From contig JAOACZ010000081.1 in assembly GCA_026417575.1 (NCBI GenBank), forward strand, positions 1 through 32,866: a stretch of DNA of 32,866 bases. The letters are read 5' to 3'. This DNA comes from a bacterium (GTDB taxonomy: Bacteria > Auribacterota > UBA3054 > JAPLST01). The position numbers were made by a program, and so were the translations under genes. Shown here piece by piece: positions 1 to 9,613 of the stretch. Numbering within the stretch: the first letter of the stretch is position 1; each line of letters begins with the position of its first letter. Under the pieces are notes generated by a model. That model did no database searches and had not been told where the DNA came from. It worked only from the letters and a program-made list of their open reading frames with translations.

Positions 1-177
1 ACCTGCGACTACACGCACGCGCCCTTCTAACGCGTACGGCTCAAGACATAGCCGCCAGATCTGCTCCTCACTCCCCGGCGGCTTTGCAGTGGTTCCTGTC
101 CTGACGGTTGTGCAACGCCAACATCTGATCAACCGACCAAATTGGTCGTTTGCTGACGTCTCCGAATACTGATCCAT
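1..177 (-). CDS. Partial ORF running off the left edge (59 codons visible), hypothetical protein
   Basis: Minus-strand ATG at 177..175 opens a frame with no stop to the window edge (MDQYSETSANDQFGRLIRCWRCTTVRTGTTAKPPGSEEQIWRLCLEPYALEGRVRVVAG...). It is absent from the ORF track because it is truncated. No family recognised. Confidence 0.3.
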   Translation of the reverse strand, partial: MDQYSETSANDQFGRLIRCWRCTTVRTGTTAKPPGSEEQIWRLCLEPYALEGRVRVVAG

Positions 178-218
178 CTGGAGAGAAGTTGCAGAGCAGG
201 TGCTTGAGCATATGCGAC

Positions 219-1508
219 CTAAACGTTAGGCACCCGAAGCAACGCACTGTAGCCCCCGTCAAGGCCACGCTCTCCAGGTCGGACCAGGGCTTGGTGCTCA
301 CACACCGCATCTGAAATCTCGGCGACCACGTTCGTAGTCTCTGCAGGTGCAACGCTACAAACCGCATACAGCACCGGCCCGCCCACTTTGACGACGCGCA
401 GGGCGATATCTAAGAGCAGCCGTTGGTGGCGGGCCAAGCGGCTGGGCTCGTCTGGGGTGAGGCGCCAGCGAATTTCTGGGTGCCGCTGAATGACACCCAA
501 GTTGGCACAGGGAGCGTCGAGAAGCACCGCGTCAAAGCTGCGCGGACCAAAGACTTCGAGTGCCTCAAGGGCATCGAGGAGCCGGATGTCGACGTTCGTC
601 GCGTGACAGCGGCGCACATTATCCGTCAAGGCGCGGAGGCGGTGCTCGGAATTGTCGAGCGCCACGACGTGCGCGCCATCATCGGCCAGAATAATGGTTT
701 TGCCACCAGGCGCGGCACACATGTCTAAGACGCGCCAGCCGGGCCGGACGCCGAGTTGACGCGCGGTGAGCACCGACCAGGGTTGCATGAGGTAGAGCTT
801 GCCCTCACGAAACGCGGCGGAATGAAGAACAGCGGTGGTGTCGTGCACGCGGAGGATATCTGGACCGAAAGCAAGCGCAGGCTCGGCGGCGCCCGCGGGA
901 AGCGACGCGAGGATTTCGTCACGGTTGCCACGCACCCGCGCATAATGACTGGGGACGGTGTTGTTCCATTGAAGGACCGCTTCCAGCTGTTCGGCACCGA
1001 AGACGTCCGCGTAGCACTGGACGATCCATGCCGGGTGCGAATAGCGCGTCGGCAGATCAGCGGGCTCGCGCACGGAGCGCTCCGCTCGTAGGCGGGCAAA
1101 CGTCCGTATCACTGCATTCGCATACCCAACCCAGGCGACGTGCCCGGCATGGCGGCAGATTTCGACCGTCTCATTCGCTGCAGCATGGGCTGGTACGCGT
1201 TGGAGGAAGGCAAGCTGGTATGCGGCGAGGATCAAAACCCAGCGCAGACCCGGATCGAGACGATCAATCGGGCGCTGGCTGCACTGGGTGAGATAATATT
1301 CAAGCAAGGCTTTGTGGCGTACACACCCGGCGACCAGTTCATACAGCAAGGCGCGATCGCGCGGTGCGAGGTTATGCTCGTCCACTGTCTGATGGACGAG
1401 GTCCTCGAGATGTAAGGCGAAGTGGCGTTGCTCAAGCCGGACAAGGATCCGCCAGGCGAGTGTGCGAGTGGGGTTATGGCTACGGCGTCGTTGGCGGGGG
1501 GAGCTCAT
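219..1508 (-). CDS. rsmB: 16S rRNA (cytosine967-C5)-methyltransferase RsmB (NusB-like N-terminus plus NOL1/NOP2/Sun methyltransferase)
   Basis: 429 aa. NusB-like N-terminal region; SAM motif VLDMCAAPGGKT; catalytic LLDAPCANLGVIQRHPEIRWR. Confidence 0.9.
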   Translation of the reverse strand: MSSPRQRRRSHNPTRTLAWRILVRLEQRHFALHLEDLVHQTVDEHNLAPRDRALLYELVAGCVRHKALLEYYLTQCSQRPIDRLDPGLRWVLILAAYQLAFLQRVPAHAAANETVEICRHAGHVAWVGYANAVIRTFARLRAERSVREPADLPTRYSHPAWIVQCYADVFGAEQLEAVLQWNNTVPSHYARVRGNRDEILASLPAGAAEPALAFGPDILRVHDTTAVLHSAAFREGKLYLMQPWSVLTARQLGVRPGWRVLDMCAAPGGKTIILADDGAHVVALDNSEHRLRALTDNVRRCHATNVDIRLLDALEALEVFGPRSFDAVLLDAPCANLGVIQRHPEIRWRLTPDEPSRLARHQRLLLDIALRVVKVGGPVLYAVCSVAPAETTNVVAEISDAVCEHQALVRPGERGLDGGYSALLRVPNV

Positions 1509-1658
1509 ACCACGAGGGAATCGTGATTGCTGCGAGGGCTGACATCGTTCCTTTGCGTCAGATACGAACGCCGTGCCACTCTGCGTGGGGACAGCTGACG
1601 TGTTTTCGTATCGCGCAACGGTTGGTAGCAGCGGAGAAGCATAAGGTGAGAACGGTTG

Positions 1659-2582
1659 TTAGGGGTCAAACGCGGGTGGCAGAGTATGCCCAGCAAGATA
1701 AGCGGCGGCGGTCATCCGAGGTTTGCCAGGTGGTTGGAGTTCGAGCAGTTCTACGGTGCCTGGTTGGGCGGCGACGAGGAAGCGCGCGCGCGCGGGGATG
1801 ATCGTGCCTGGTGGGCCGCTGGGCTGTACGTCGTCTGCGACGCGGGTACGCCAAATTTTCAGCGCCTGGCCGCGCAGCGAGGCACATGCGCCGGGCCACG
1901 GATTGCAGGCACGGACGCGATTATGCACGGCCCGGGCCGGTACATTCCAGCGCACGATAGCATCCTCTTTCGTCATTTTGGGCGCGAGGGTGGCAGCTGC
2001 GTGGTTTTGAGGGGTGCGCGGGGCGGTGCCACATACGATCTCCGGGAGCACTTCGAGAAGGACGGGAATGCCCACGGTCACACAGCGATCCATCAGGCTC
2101 TCTGCCGTGTCGTCATCTTGAACACGTACGGGCGCCTGTGCAATAATGTCACCGGCGTCCAACTCTTCCGCGAGGTACTGAACGGTCACACCCGTTTCTT
2201 GCACCCCATCGAGAAGCGCCCGCTGCACAGGCGCTGCGCCGCGGTACGCCGGTAAGAGCGAAAAATGCAGGTTGACGAACGGAAAACCTGCTGCGAGCAT
2301 TGCCGGCGGGATGATCTTTCCATATGCTACCACCACCGCCACATCTGGCATCCATTCCTTTAGTTGCGCCAATACCTCAGGTGTTCGCACGGTAGCGGGT
2401 TGGAGCACAGGCAGATCGGCCGCAAGAGCCCGGCATTTGACCGGTGGTGGCGTGAGTCGCTGATGCCGTCCGGCTGGCTTGTCAGGTTGTGTTACGACGC
2501 CGCAAACGCCATACCTGGCTTGCACGAGCGCGTCAAGGACGCGAGCGGCGGGTTCAGGTGTTCCAAAAAAGGCAATTCTCAT
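1659..2582 (-). CDS. fmt: Methionyl-tRNA formyltransferase
   Basis: MRIAFFGTPEPAARVLDAL..., VVAYGKIIPPAMLA.., NLHFSLLPAYRGAAPVQRALLDG motifs. The ORF track starts at 2657, but homology begins at the internal Met at 2582. Confidence 0.93.
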   Translation of the reverse strand: MRIAFFGTPEPAARVLDALVQARYGVCGVVTQPDKPAGRHQRLTPPPVKCRALAADLPVLQPATVRTPEVLAQLKEWMPDVAVVVAYGKIIPPAMLAAGFPFVNLHFSLLPAYRGAAPVQRALLDGVQETGVTVQYLAEELDAGDIIAQAPVRVQDDDTAESLMDRCVTVGIPVLLEVLPEIVCGTAPRTPQNHAAATLAPKMTKEDAIVRWNVPARAVHNRVRACNPWPGACASLRGQALKIWRTRVADDVQPSGPPGTIIPARARFLVAAQPGTVELLELQPPGKPRMTAAAYLAGHTLPPAFDP

Positions 2583-2691
2583 CCAGCCTTCTCTGACGAA
2601 TACTGGCTTTTCAGACGTACTCCGCCATACCCACGGATTGCGCGGACATATGTGCAAACGACAAGAGGCTCATCCAGATTGGTTGGCAGGG

Positions 2692-3333
2692 TCAGATGGA
2701 TTGGTGTCCGTGAAGTTGGCGCTCCAAGGCTTTAATGGCTTCCATAATGCCGTCAGCGATCGCCTGATAGCGTTCACGTGCATCGCCGATGTGTTGCCAG
2801 CGGCTAAGCGATAAGGGTGGTCCAAATGCAACGCGAATGCGGGCCGGTCGCGGCCATTTTGCATGGCGTGCGAAGGCCTGATACGTTTCGATGTACGTGG
2901 GAACAATGTCCACCCCAACCTTTTCGGCCATTAGACCTACACCCGCCAGGCCCCGCTGAAGCTTCCCATCAGGGCTGCGAGTCCCTTCAGGAAAAATGAC
3001 CACAGCGCGGCCTGCACGGCACAATTCGTGCACCGCGCGCATGGTCTTCAGCTCGAGGCGCTCGCGCGAGATAGGGACCGCATTCAGCGTCGTAATTAAC
3101 CACGTAAAGAAGCGATTGCGTTCGAACAGGGTGGTGCGCGCGAGATACCACAGCCGCCGTGGTACGGCTGCGCCAATCACCACCGGATCCAGATAACTCG
3201 CGTGATTGCTCGCAATCAAGACGCCGCGATCACGTGGCACATGGCGACGCCCATAGACACGATAGCGGTGGTACACACGCAAGTACAGATTGCAGAGCAC
3301 CCATCCAATGGCGTACAGCACGCGACCTAGCAT
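2692..3333 (-). CDS. plsC: 1-acyl-sn-glycerol-3-phosphate acyltransferase (PlsC family)
   Basis: 213 aa. ASNHASYLDPVVIG (HX4D) and VIFPEGTRSPDGKLQRG (EGTR) acyltransferase motifs. Confidence 0.88.
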   Translation of the reverse strand: MLGRVLYAIGWVLCNLYLRVYHRYRVYGRRHVPRDRGVLIASNHASYLDPVVIGAAVPRRLWYLARTTLFERNRFFTWLITTLNAVPISRERLELKTMRAVHELCRAGRAVVIFPEGTRSPDGKLQRGLAGVGLMAEKVGVDIVPTYIETYQAFARHAKWPRPARIRVAFGPPLSLSRWQHIGDARERYQAIADGIMEAIKALERQLHGHQSI

Positions 3334-4667
3334 GGAAAGACGAACAGGGTGTCACGCTGATTAACAGTAAGCTCGACAATATCCCCAGGTCGCACTCCGC
3401 GACGGCGTGTGCGCACCCGCAAATAGTTGTGTGAGAAGCCTTCCCACCACCCGTCACGTTGCTGCTCAATCAACACGGGCAGTGGTACACCCAGGAAACG
3501 TTCCCGGCAGCGCCGCGCAGCTTCTGCAGCCGCACGAATAATCTCTGCTTCGCGCGCTCGCACCTCCGCTGGCCGTACGCGCCCAGGCATCGCCGCCGCT
3601 GCGGTGCCAGGCCGCGGCGAGAAGGGAAAGACGTGCACCTTCCCAAAGCCTATCTCCTCAATCACAGCGCGTGTCTCCGCCACGTCAGCCGGCGTCTCCC
3701 CGGGGAAACCGACGAGCACATCTGTGGTAATCACGCCATCGGGCCGGCACCGATAAAACTCACGTGCCGCAGCGCAAAATTGCTCTCTCGTAACCACGCG
3801 CTGCATCCGCGCGAGCACGCGCGGGCTGCCGGACTGTAACGGCATATGGATGTGCGGCACCACGCTCGGGTGTGCAGCAAAAACGGCCAAAAGGCACTCG
3901 TCCACCGCGGTTGCTTCCACTGAGCTGAGGCGAATACGTGGCACCATGCCCAACCCAGCTACCGCGCGGAGCAGTCCCGCCAGCCCGGTTGTGCCGTCAC
4001 GGTACAGCGCCATGTTTACCCCCGTCAGGACAATTTCGCGAAATCCCTCCGCCGCGCGTGCTTCCACTTGCTGCAACACTGCCCCAACCGGCACGCTGCG
4101 AGATGGGCCACGCGCCAAGGGGACTTTACAGTATGCGCACCGCTGGTCGCACCCGTCCTGAATCTTGATAAACGCACGGGTACGGCCTGGTGCGAGCGCG
4201 ACCGGGGAGCTGCTCCCCCTCATGCTATCGCACGACCGCACCCCTAACGTTTCACCCGTTGCCAGATCAGGTTCGCCCTTTGCGCCGTGGGGCTGCTCGC
4301 CTGCTGCTTCGGCCAACTGCTCCATGAGCGCCAGAGTAGCGTCTACCGGCAAGCCGGGGACTACGTGTACTCCCTCACACACTTGCGCAACAGAAGCCGC
4401 GTCAGTACGCGCATAGCATCCCGCGACGATGAGGGGGATGCTCGGATTGGCGCGGTGCAGCGCACGGATGACTTTGCGCGCTGTGGCGTCCGCATGGCCA
4501 GTCACTGTACATGTATTGACCAGCGCGACCTGCGCATCGCTCACTCTGCCCACCTGCACCCAACCGCGGCTGCGCGCTGCGCGCGCGAACGCGTCGCTGT
4601 CGCACCAGTTTACCTTGCAACCCAAGGTCTGGAGGTAAAAACGTCTCTCCCGCACGACGCCCATCAT
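3327..4667 (-). CDS. mtaB: tRNA (N6-L-threonylcarbamoyladenosine(37)-C(2))-methylthiotransferase MtaB-like radical SAM enzyme
   Basis: FYLQTLGCKVNWCDSD UPF0004 start; radical SAM IKIQDGCDQRCAYCKVPLARGPSRS; DVLVGFPGETPADV. Likely start is the ATGATG at 4667/4664 rather than 4832. Confidence 0.88.
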   Translation of the reverse strand: MMGVVRERRFYLQTLGCKVNWCDSDAFARAARSRGWVQVGRVSDAQVALVNTCTVTGHADATARKVIRALHRANPSIPLIVAGCYARTDAASVAQVCEGVHVVPGLPVDATLALMEQLAEAAGEQPHGAKGEPDLATGETLGVRSCDSMRGSSSPVALAPGRTRAFIKIQDGCDQRCAYCKVPLARGPSRSVPVGAVLQQVEARAAEGFREIVLTGVNMALYRDGTTGLAGLLRAVAGLGMVPRIRLSSVEATAVDECLLAVFAAHPSVVPHIHMPLQSGSPRVLARMQRVVTREQFCAAAREFYRCRPDGVITTDVLVGFPGETPADVAETRAVIEEIGFGKVHVFPFSPRPGTAAAAMPGRVRPAEVRAREAEIIRAAAEAARRCRERFLGVPLPVLIEQQRDGWWEGFSHNYLRVRTRRRGVRPGDIVELTVNQRDTLFVFPC

Positions 4668-5824
4668 CGGCCTTGCAAAGCTTCGCGGATCACTTGAACA
4701 ATTTCTGGCCGCGCTACCTCTGGCGGGATCTCTTGTCCTGCTTGGAGCATCTCGCGCAAACGTGTCCCACTCATTGCCACGTGATGCTCCGCGCTGTGCG
4801 GGCAGGTCTTGCTCGTCACCATCCCCATGCATGTCCGACAGTATACTGCGTCTTCAAAACATAATGGCGTAATCTCGAGTTCATGCGCTCCAAATTCTTT
4901 GAAAATATCCTGCGCATCGTACGCGCCGTAGTAGGTTCCCACGTCGGCATGATTGCGCCCAATAATAATGTGCGTGCAGCCATAGTTCTTGCGCGTGATG
5001 GCATGAAAGACTGCTTCGCGCGGCCCGGCAAACCGGCGGGCGCCAGGGAAAATGTTGAGCATGACACGATCTTGCGGGAAGTACTCTTCGATCAATGTCT
5101 CATAACAGCGCATGAGCACGTCGACGGGCAGATCTTCGCTTTCACAGTCGGCAATGAGCGGGTGGATCAAGAGGCCATCACAGATTTCCAGGGCGCACTT
5201 TTGCAGGTACTCGTGGGCTCGATGAATGGGATTGTGGGTGTGAAACGAAACGATCCGCCGCCAGCCACGCTGCTCAAACGCATGCCGTGTTTCCAGCGGT
5301 GTCAATCGGTACTCCGCATACGCCGCTGGGATGGGCAGCTCAATCACATCAATGTCACCGCCAAGCAGCACACTTGGACGCTGTAGTAAGAGCTGCACAC
5401 CAGGGTGGCGTGGGTCTGTTGTACGAAAGACCTTCGCAGCTTCGCGTTCTTTATCCACAGTGTACTTCTCCCGCAAATGCAGGATGGCGACAGCATTCCC
5501 CTGCGGATCTTTCAGCGCGACTTGCGCGTCCGTATCGAACTCGTCAGCTTGATCCGGCGTCACGCCGAGGACGATTGGCAGCGGCCATGGCAGCCCCGAT
5601 TTCAATCGCATAAATTCTACGACGTGATTGTAATCGTCTCGGCACATGAAGCCCTCGAGCGGACTCATCGCACCAATCGCAATCATCTTGATGTCCGCCA
5701 GCGTGCGCTGATCGACTGTGACCGTCGGGAGAGTATTGGCTTTTTCACACCAGAACTCGCGTTCTGCGCCGCGTAAAACACGATTGACGAGCTCGCCGCC
5801 GTGCGGCGGAATCTGAAAGTGCAT
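4664..5824 (-). CDS. sat: Sulfate adenylyltransferase (ATP sulfurylase)
   Basis: 386 aa. PHGGELVNR.., GAMSPLEGFM, HTHNPIHRAHEYLQKCALE, IIGRNHADVGTYYGAYDAQDIF. Confidence 0.93.
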   Translation of the reverse strand: MHFQIPPHGGELVNRVLRGAEREFWCEKANTLPTVTVDQRTLADIKMIAIGAMSPLEGFMCRDDYNHVVEFMRLKSGLPWPLPIVLGVTPDQADEFDTDAQVALKDPQGNAVAILHLREKYTVDKEREAAKVFRTTDPRHPGVQLLLQRPSVLLGGDIDVIELPIPAAYAEYRLTPLETRHAFEQRGWRRIVSFHTHNPIHRAHEYLQKCALEICDGLLIHPLIADCESEDLPVDVLMRCYETLIEEYFPQDRVMLNIFPGARRFAGPREAVFHAITRKNYGCTHIIIGRNHADVGTYYGAYDAQDIFKEFGAHELEITPLCFEDAVYCRTCMGMVTSKTCPHSAEHHVAMSGTRLREMLQAGQEIPPEVARPEIVQVIREALQGR

Positions 5825-5840
5825 AGGCGTTCCTCAGTTG

Positions 5841-7409
5841 TTAGTCTTTCTCAACACGATAATGGCAACCGCGACTGTGCGGATTGCGCATCGCCGCTGT
5901 CAAGATCGCCGTGGCCGTCTGCAGTCCATTGCGCAGGCCGATAATCTGGTCGGTCATCGCTGCGCGATGATAAAAGGTCTCGACTTCGGTCTGCAACTCG
6001 CGCAAGATTCGTTGGGCCCGCTGCAAGCGCCGCTCACCCCGCACAAGCCCAACGTAGTTCCACATGGTGTGCTTGATGATCATCCAATCTTGCTCCAGCA
6101 ACGCTGGATCGACGTGTTCGTGTTCTTCCTTCCACGGGACCACCTCGGGCAGGTAGTAGCTTGCCCGCGAGCTGATCGCGGTGGCACAGTCACGCCCACA
6201 GGCTTCCCCCCACACGAGCGCTTCCAACAGCGACGTGCTCGCCAACCGATTGGCACCGTGCACTCCTGTACAACTGACCTCACCGACCGCTCGCAGACGC
6301 GCAATGCTGCTCCGCCCATATTCATCCACCACCACGCCGCCACACGCGTAGTGCGCTGCCGGCACAACGGGAATTGGCGTCGTCGTAATGTCAATCCCAT
6401 GCTCCAGACAGCGTTGATAAATCGTGGGGAAGCGCGACTTGATCCAGCTTGCGTCTTTGTGCGAAATATCCAAATACATGCACGGCGCATGCTGTTTGAG
6501 CATCTCTGTGTGAATTGCGCGCGCGACCACGTCGCGCGGCGCAAGCGATCCAAGCGGATGATAGCGCTTGGCGAACGCGCGCCCGTGGCGATCTCGTAAC
6601 TCGGCACCTTCGCCGCGCAATGCTTCCGTGATCAGGAAGTTGTCAGCATTAGGCCGAAAAAGCGTCGTGGGATGAAACTGCACGTACTCCATATTGGCGA
6701 GGCGGGCTCCCGCACGCAGCGCCATGGCGTAACCGTCGCCGCGTGCGCCCGGACTATTGGTGGTATACAAGTACACCTGCCCAAGCCCACCTGTGGCCAG
6801 AACTGTCTCCTTCGCTCGAATTGCAAAAATCCGATGAGGTCGCTGGCGCAACACGTACGCGCCAAAACACTCGCTCGGCCGGTACACATCAGATGGTACG
6901 CGCGAATGATGGTGCGTCGTCAGCACATCGATCGCGGTGGTTTGTTCCATAACGGTGATGCGTGGATGCACGGTCACCGCACGCCAGCAGGCTTCGGCAA
7001 TATGCCGGCCCGTCCAGTCTGCGCAATGAATAATGCGGTTTGTGCTGTGTGCTCCTTCGCGCGTGAAATCGAGCTCGCCTCGCGCACGCTTGTCAAACGG
7101 TACCTGCAAGCGCTTTATCAGGATGCTGCGCACCAATTCAGGTCCGCGCGTCGCAAGGATACGTACGGCACGCGGATCGCAAAGGCCATCACCGGCATTC
7201 ATGATGTCTCGCACCAGTGCGTCGACAGAGTCGCGTGGGCCACGATAAATAATGCCACCCTGCGCCAGGCTCGTTGAAGCACCGTGAATGCCACGGCCGT
7301 GGGTGATCAGCGTCACCCGGCATCCCCGATCTGCGGCCGTTAATGCGGTCACGCAGCCACCGATTCCTGCGCCGATGACGAGAACGTCGGTGTCATGATA
7401 TTTCTGCAT
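5841..7409 (-). CDS. nadB: L-aspartate oxidase
   Basis: 522 aa. FAD motif DVLVIGAGIGGCVTAL; GGLGQVYLYTTNSPGARGDGYAMALRAGARLANMEYVQFHPT; HYACGGVVVDEYGRSS. Confidence 0.93.
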   Translation of the reverse strand: MQKYHDTDVLVIGAGIGGCVTALTAADRGCRVTLITHGRGIHGASTSLAQGGIIYRGPRDSVDALVRDIMNAGDGLCDPRAVRILATRGPELVRSILIKRLQVPFDKRARGELDFTREGAHSTNRIIHCADWTGRHIAEACWRAVTVHPRITVMEQTTAIDVLTTHHHSRVPSDVYRPSECFGAYVLRQRPHRIFAIRAKETVLATGGLGQVYLYTTNSPGARGDGYAMALRAGARLANMEYVQFHPTTLFRPNADNFLITEALRGEGAELRDRHGRAFAKRYHPLGSLAPRDVVARAIHTEMLKQHAPCMYLDISHKDASWIKSRFPTIYQRCLEHGIDITTTPIPVVPAAHYACGGVVVDEYGRSSIARLRAVGEVSCTGVHGANRLASTSLLEALVWGEACGRDCATAISSRASYYLPEVVPWKEEHEHVDPALLEQDWMIIKHTMWNYVGLVRGERRLQRAQRILRELQTEVETFYHRAAMTDQIIGLRNGLQTATAILTAAMRNPHSRGCHYRVEKD

Positions 7410-7417
7410 ACCAACGT

Positions 7418-7446
7418 ATTATAATCTATGCTCTGAAGGGCGTCAA
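7418..7446 (-). promoter_or_regulatory. Sigma70-type promoter for nadB (TTGACG-N17-TATAAT)
   Basis: Minus-strand -35 TTGACG at 7446..7441 and -10 TATAAT at 7423..7418, 17-bp spacer, 8 bp from the nadB ATG. Confidence 0.75.
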
Positions 7447-7817
7447 GGGCAAAATTTCAGGATTCTCGTTCTTCTTTACTTGTACGCCGCCCTCGCCGCG
7501 ACACAGTCGCACCACTGCGCTGACCACGCCCGCGAACGGGTCTGCGGCGTTACTGACGCCCGTTGAGACCTCAACAGGACGCTCTTCGCGTACACTAATG
7601 GCCCCTCCTTGACATGCCTCGCCGCTGACCGTAATACCGCCGCGCGCCCCGTATTCATCGGCATCTCGGCCACATCTTCTTACTTCGCTATTTGTGTCAC
7701 CACGCTTTTTTTCCCTTTCTTCTCATTCTGAGCGGACTATATCTTGTGTACATTGCAAGGCTTAGACGCGTGATACTGTGCCTCTCTTTTGCGACCTGCC
7801 TTTTTGTTGAATTACTC

Positions 7818-7846
7818 TTTACTTCCCGTCCGGTTTTCGCTATAAT
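7818..7846 (+). promoter_or_regulatory. Sigma70-type promoter for dnaA (TTTACT-N17-TATAAT)
   Basis: TTTACT at 7818-7823, 17-bp spacer, TATAAT at 7841-7846, upstream of dnaA. Confidence 0.6.
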
Positions 7847-7930
7847 GGCAACCGTTTCGTGACAGCGAAACCCGAGGTCTTTGGTTTGTGTTTGGCTTCA
7901 GTTGTTAGTCCCGGAACGACAGCGAGGGGT

Positions 7931-7939
7931 TGTGGATAA
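7931..7939 (-). promoter_or_regulatory. DnaA box (TTATCCACA)
   Basis: Plus strand reads TGTGGATAA, the exact reverse complement of TTATCCACA, in the dnaA leader. Confidence 0.75.
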
Positions 7940-8102
7940 CGTGCGTACTCATCGAAGCTGGGCCTCACACTGGCGATATCTTTGTGGCACGTGGTGTGAT
8001 TTCTCATCCCGTACGTACCTGTTTGAAAATCAACAAGTTACGTATCAAGGTGACTTATTCCGAGGCGAGGCACAGCTGGCGCTTGCATACGTGATTTAAC
8101 GT

Positions 8103-8111
8103 TGTGAATAA
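8103..8111 (-). promoter_or_regulatory. DnaA box variant (TTATTCACA)
   Basis: Plus strand TGTGAATAA, one mismatch from the perfect box, about 25 bp upstream of the dnaA start codon. Confidence 0.6.
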
Positions 8112-8136
8112 CGTGTGAAAAAACGAGGGTGCTACT

Positions 8137-9531
8137 GTGGGTGACTGCCAACTCTTGTGGAGCAAAGTGCTCGACGTCATTAAGACCTCGGCGAGCCCGG
8201 TTGTCTTTCAAGCGTTCTTCTCCGTGGTGCATCCGTTGTCTCTCGACGAAGACCGTTTCGTGGTGCAGGTGGACTCACCCTTGGTCGTTGACTGGCTACG
8301 CCAAAAGTATGCCGCGACAATCGAAGCAACCCTACAGCAGTTATGCGGGCGTCCTATCCGCTTGGTGTTGCAATGCGATGCCTCGGCGACGACCGTGACA
8401 CGCAATGAGGTCTTCCCTGATGACTGTGCCCTCCCCTCACCGCCTGACCCGCCCGTTGAGTTTTCTCTGGGTGTTCGGCGCGGGCGTTCGCTCCCTTCCA
8501 ATTTGAACCCGTATTTCACTTTTGAAAATTTTATCGTCGGCAGTTCAAATCGCATGGCGCATGCTGCTGCCTTTGCAACCGCTCAGAACCCTGGTCGCGT
8601 TTATAATCCGCTCTTTATCTACGGCGGTGTGGGTCTCGGCAAGACCCACTTAATGCAGGCAATTGGTCATGCCGTGCTGAGTCGCGACGAACGTTGCGTC
8701 GTACATTATGTTTCGTGTGAACGCTTTATTAATCAGTTCATCGAGGCCATTCAGACAAGTACGCTGAGTAAGTTCCGGGATTTATTCCGGTCCAGTATTG
8801 ATGTGCTTCTCATTGACGACATTCAGTTTCTTTCAAAAAAGGAAGGTCTGCAAGAGGAGTTTTATCACACATTTAATGACCTGCACAATCAAGGCAAGCA
8901 AATTGTCATGACCAGCGACAAGTCTCCCCAGGAGCTGGAGCATATCGAGAATCGCTTGGTCAATCGCTTTGAGTGGGGCATGGTTGTTGATATTCAGTCG
9001 CCTGACTTCGAAACGCGCGTTGCAATTATTCGCAAGAAACTGGAAACGTTTGGCAAGACGTTGGATGACGATGTCTGTTACTACCTTGCCAATCGGGTGC
9101 GTAATGATGTGCGCAAGATTGAAGGAGCGTTGATTCGCCTCTTGGGTTTTGCTTCTGTGCAGAACAAGCCGGTCACTTTGGAAATGGCAAAAGAGTGTTT
9201 GAAGGACTACGTCACAGCACAGGCTCCTATTACGTTGGAGTCAATCCAGAAAGCAGTGGCAGAATTTTTTGATGTGCGTGTCGGCGACCTGCGCTCGAAT
9301 CGGCGACCAAAGATGATTGCTCATCCTCGCCAAGTGGCGATGTATCTGTGCCGTGACTTGACCGACAGTTCTCTCACTGATATCGCGCAATCATTTGGTG
9401 GAAAAGATCATACAACCGTCTTGTACGCGTGTCGCAAAATTGATGCGCTCAAGCGCACTGACGAACAGGTGGAGCAACAGATTGCAGCATTGCGAAAGCG
9501 TATTCTGGAAAGTACACAGGGGACTGTGTGA
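8137..9531 (+). CDS. dnaA: Chromosomal replication initiator protein DnaA
   Basis: 464 aa from GTG. NPLFIYGGVGLGKTHLMQAIGH Walker A; IDVLLIDDIQFLSKKEGLQEEFYHTFN; C-terminal SLTDIAQSFGGKDHTTVLYACRKI. Confidence 0.97.
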   Translation: MGDCQLLWSKVLDVIKTSASPVVFQAFFSVVHPLSLDEDRFVVQVDSPLVVDWLRQKYAATIEATLQQLCGRPIRLVLQCDASATTVTRNEVFPDDCALPSPPDPPVEFSLGVRRGRSLPSNLNPYFTFENFIVGSSNRMAHAAAFATAQNPGRVYNPLFIYGGVGLGKTHLMQAIGHAVLSRDERCVVHYVSCERFINQFIEAIQTSTLSKFRDLFRSSIDVLLIDDIQFLSKKEGLQEEFYHTFNDLHNQGKQIVMTSDKSPQELEHIENRLVNRFEWGMVVDIQSPDFETRVAIIRKKLETFGKTLDDDVCYYLANRVRNDVRKIEGALIRLLGFASVQNKPVTLEMAKECLKDYVTAQAPITLESIQKAVAEFFDVRVGDLRSNRRPKMIAHPRQVAMYLCRDLTDSSLTDIAQSFGGKDHTTVLYACRKIDALKRTDEQVEQQIAALRKRILESTQGTV

Positions 9532-9547
9532 GCAACTTGACGTGCGT

Positions 9548-9556
9548 TGTGGATAA
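9548..9556 (-). promoter_or_regulatory. DnaA box (TTATCCACA)
   Basis: TGTGGATAA on the plus strand, exact reverse complement of the consensus, in the dnaA-dnaN intergenic region. Confidence 0.75.
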
Positions 9557-9604
9557 CATTTTGATGAAACTTGTTACGCACGACGATTAAAATGAGAGCG
9601 GCGT

Positions 9605-9613
9605 TTATTCACA
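9605..9613 (+). promoter_or_regulatory. DnaA box variant (TTATTCACA)
   Basis: TTATTCACA on the plus strand in the dnaA-dnaN intergenic region. Confidence 0.6.

Noticed and set aside
423-1415. Several 87-111 aa plus-strand ORFs across rsmB
   Set aside because: Antisense ORFs common in GC-rich coding DNA; no motifs, and the minus-strand RsmB is unambiguous.
5451-5459. Perfect DnaA box TTATCCACA inside sat
   Set aside because: Isolated, inside coding sequence and about 2.5 kb from the others; a chance occurrence is plausible.
7476-7673. 65-aa minus-strand ORF upstream of nadB
   Set aside because: No homology-like features or RBS; lies in the dnaA/nadB divergent intergenic region.
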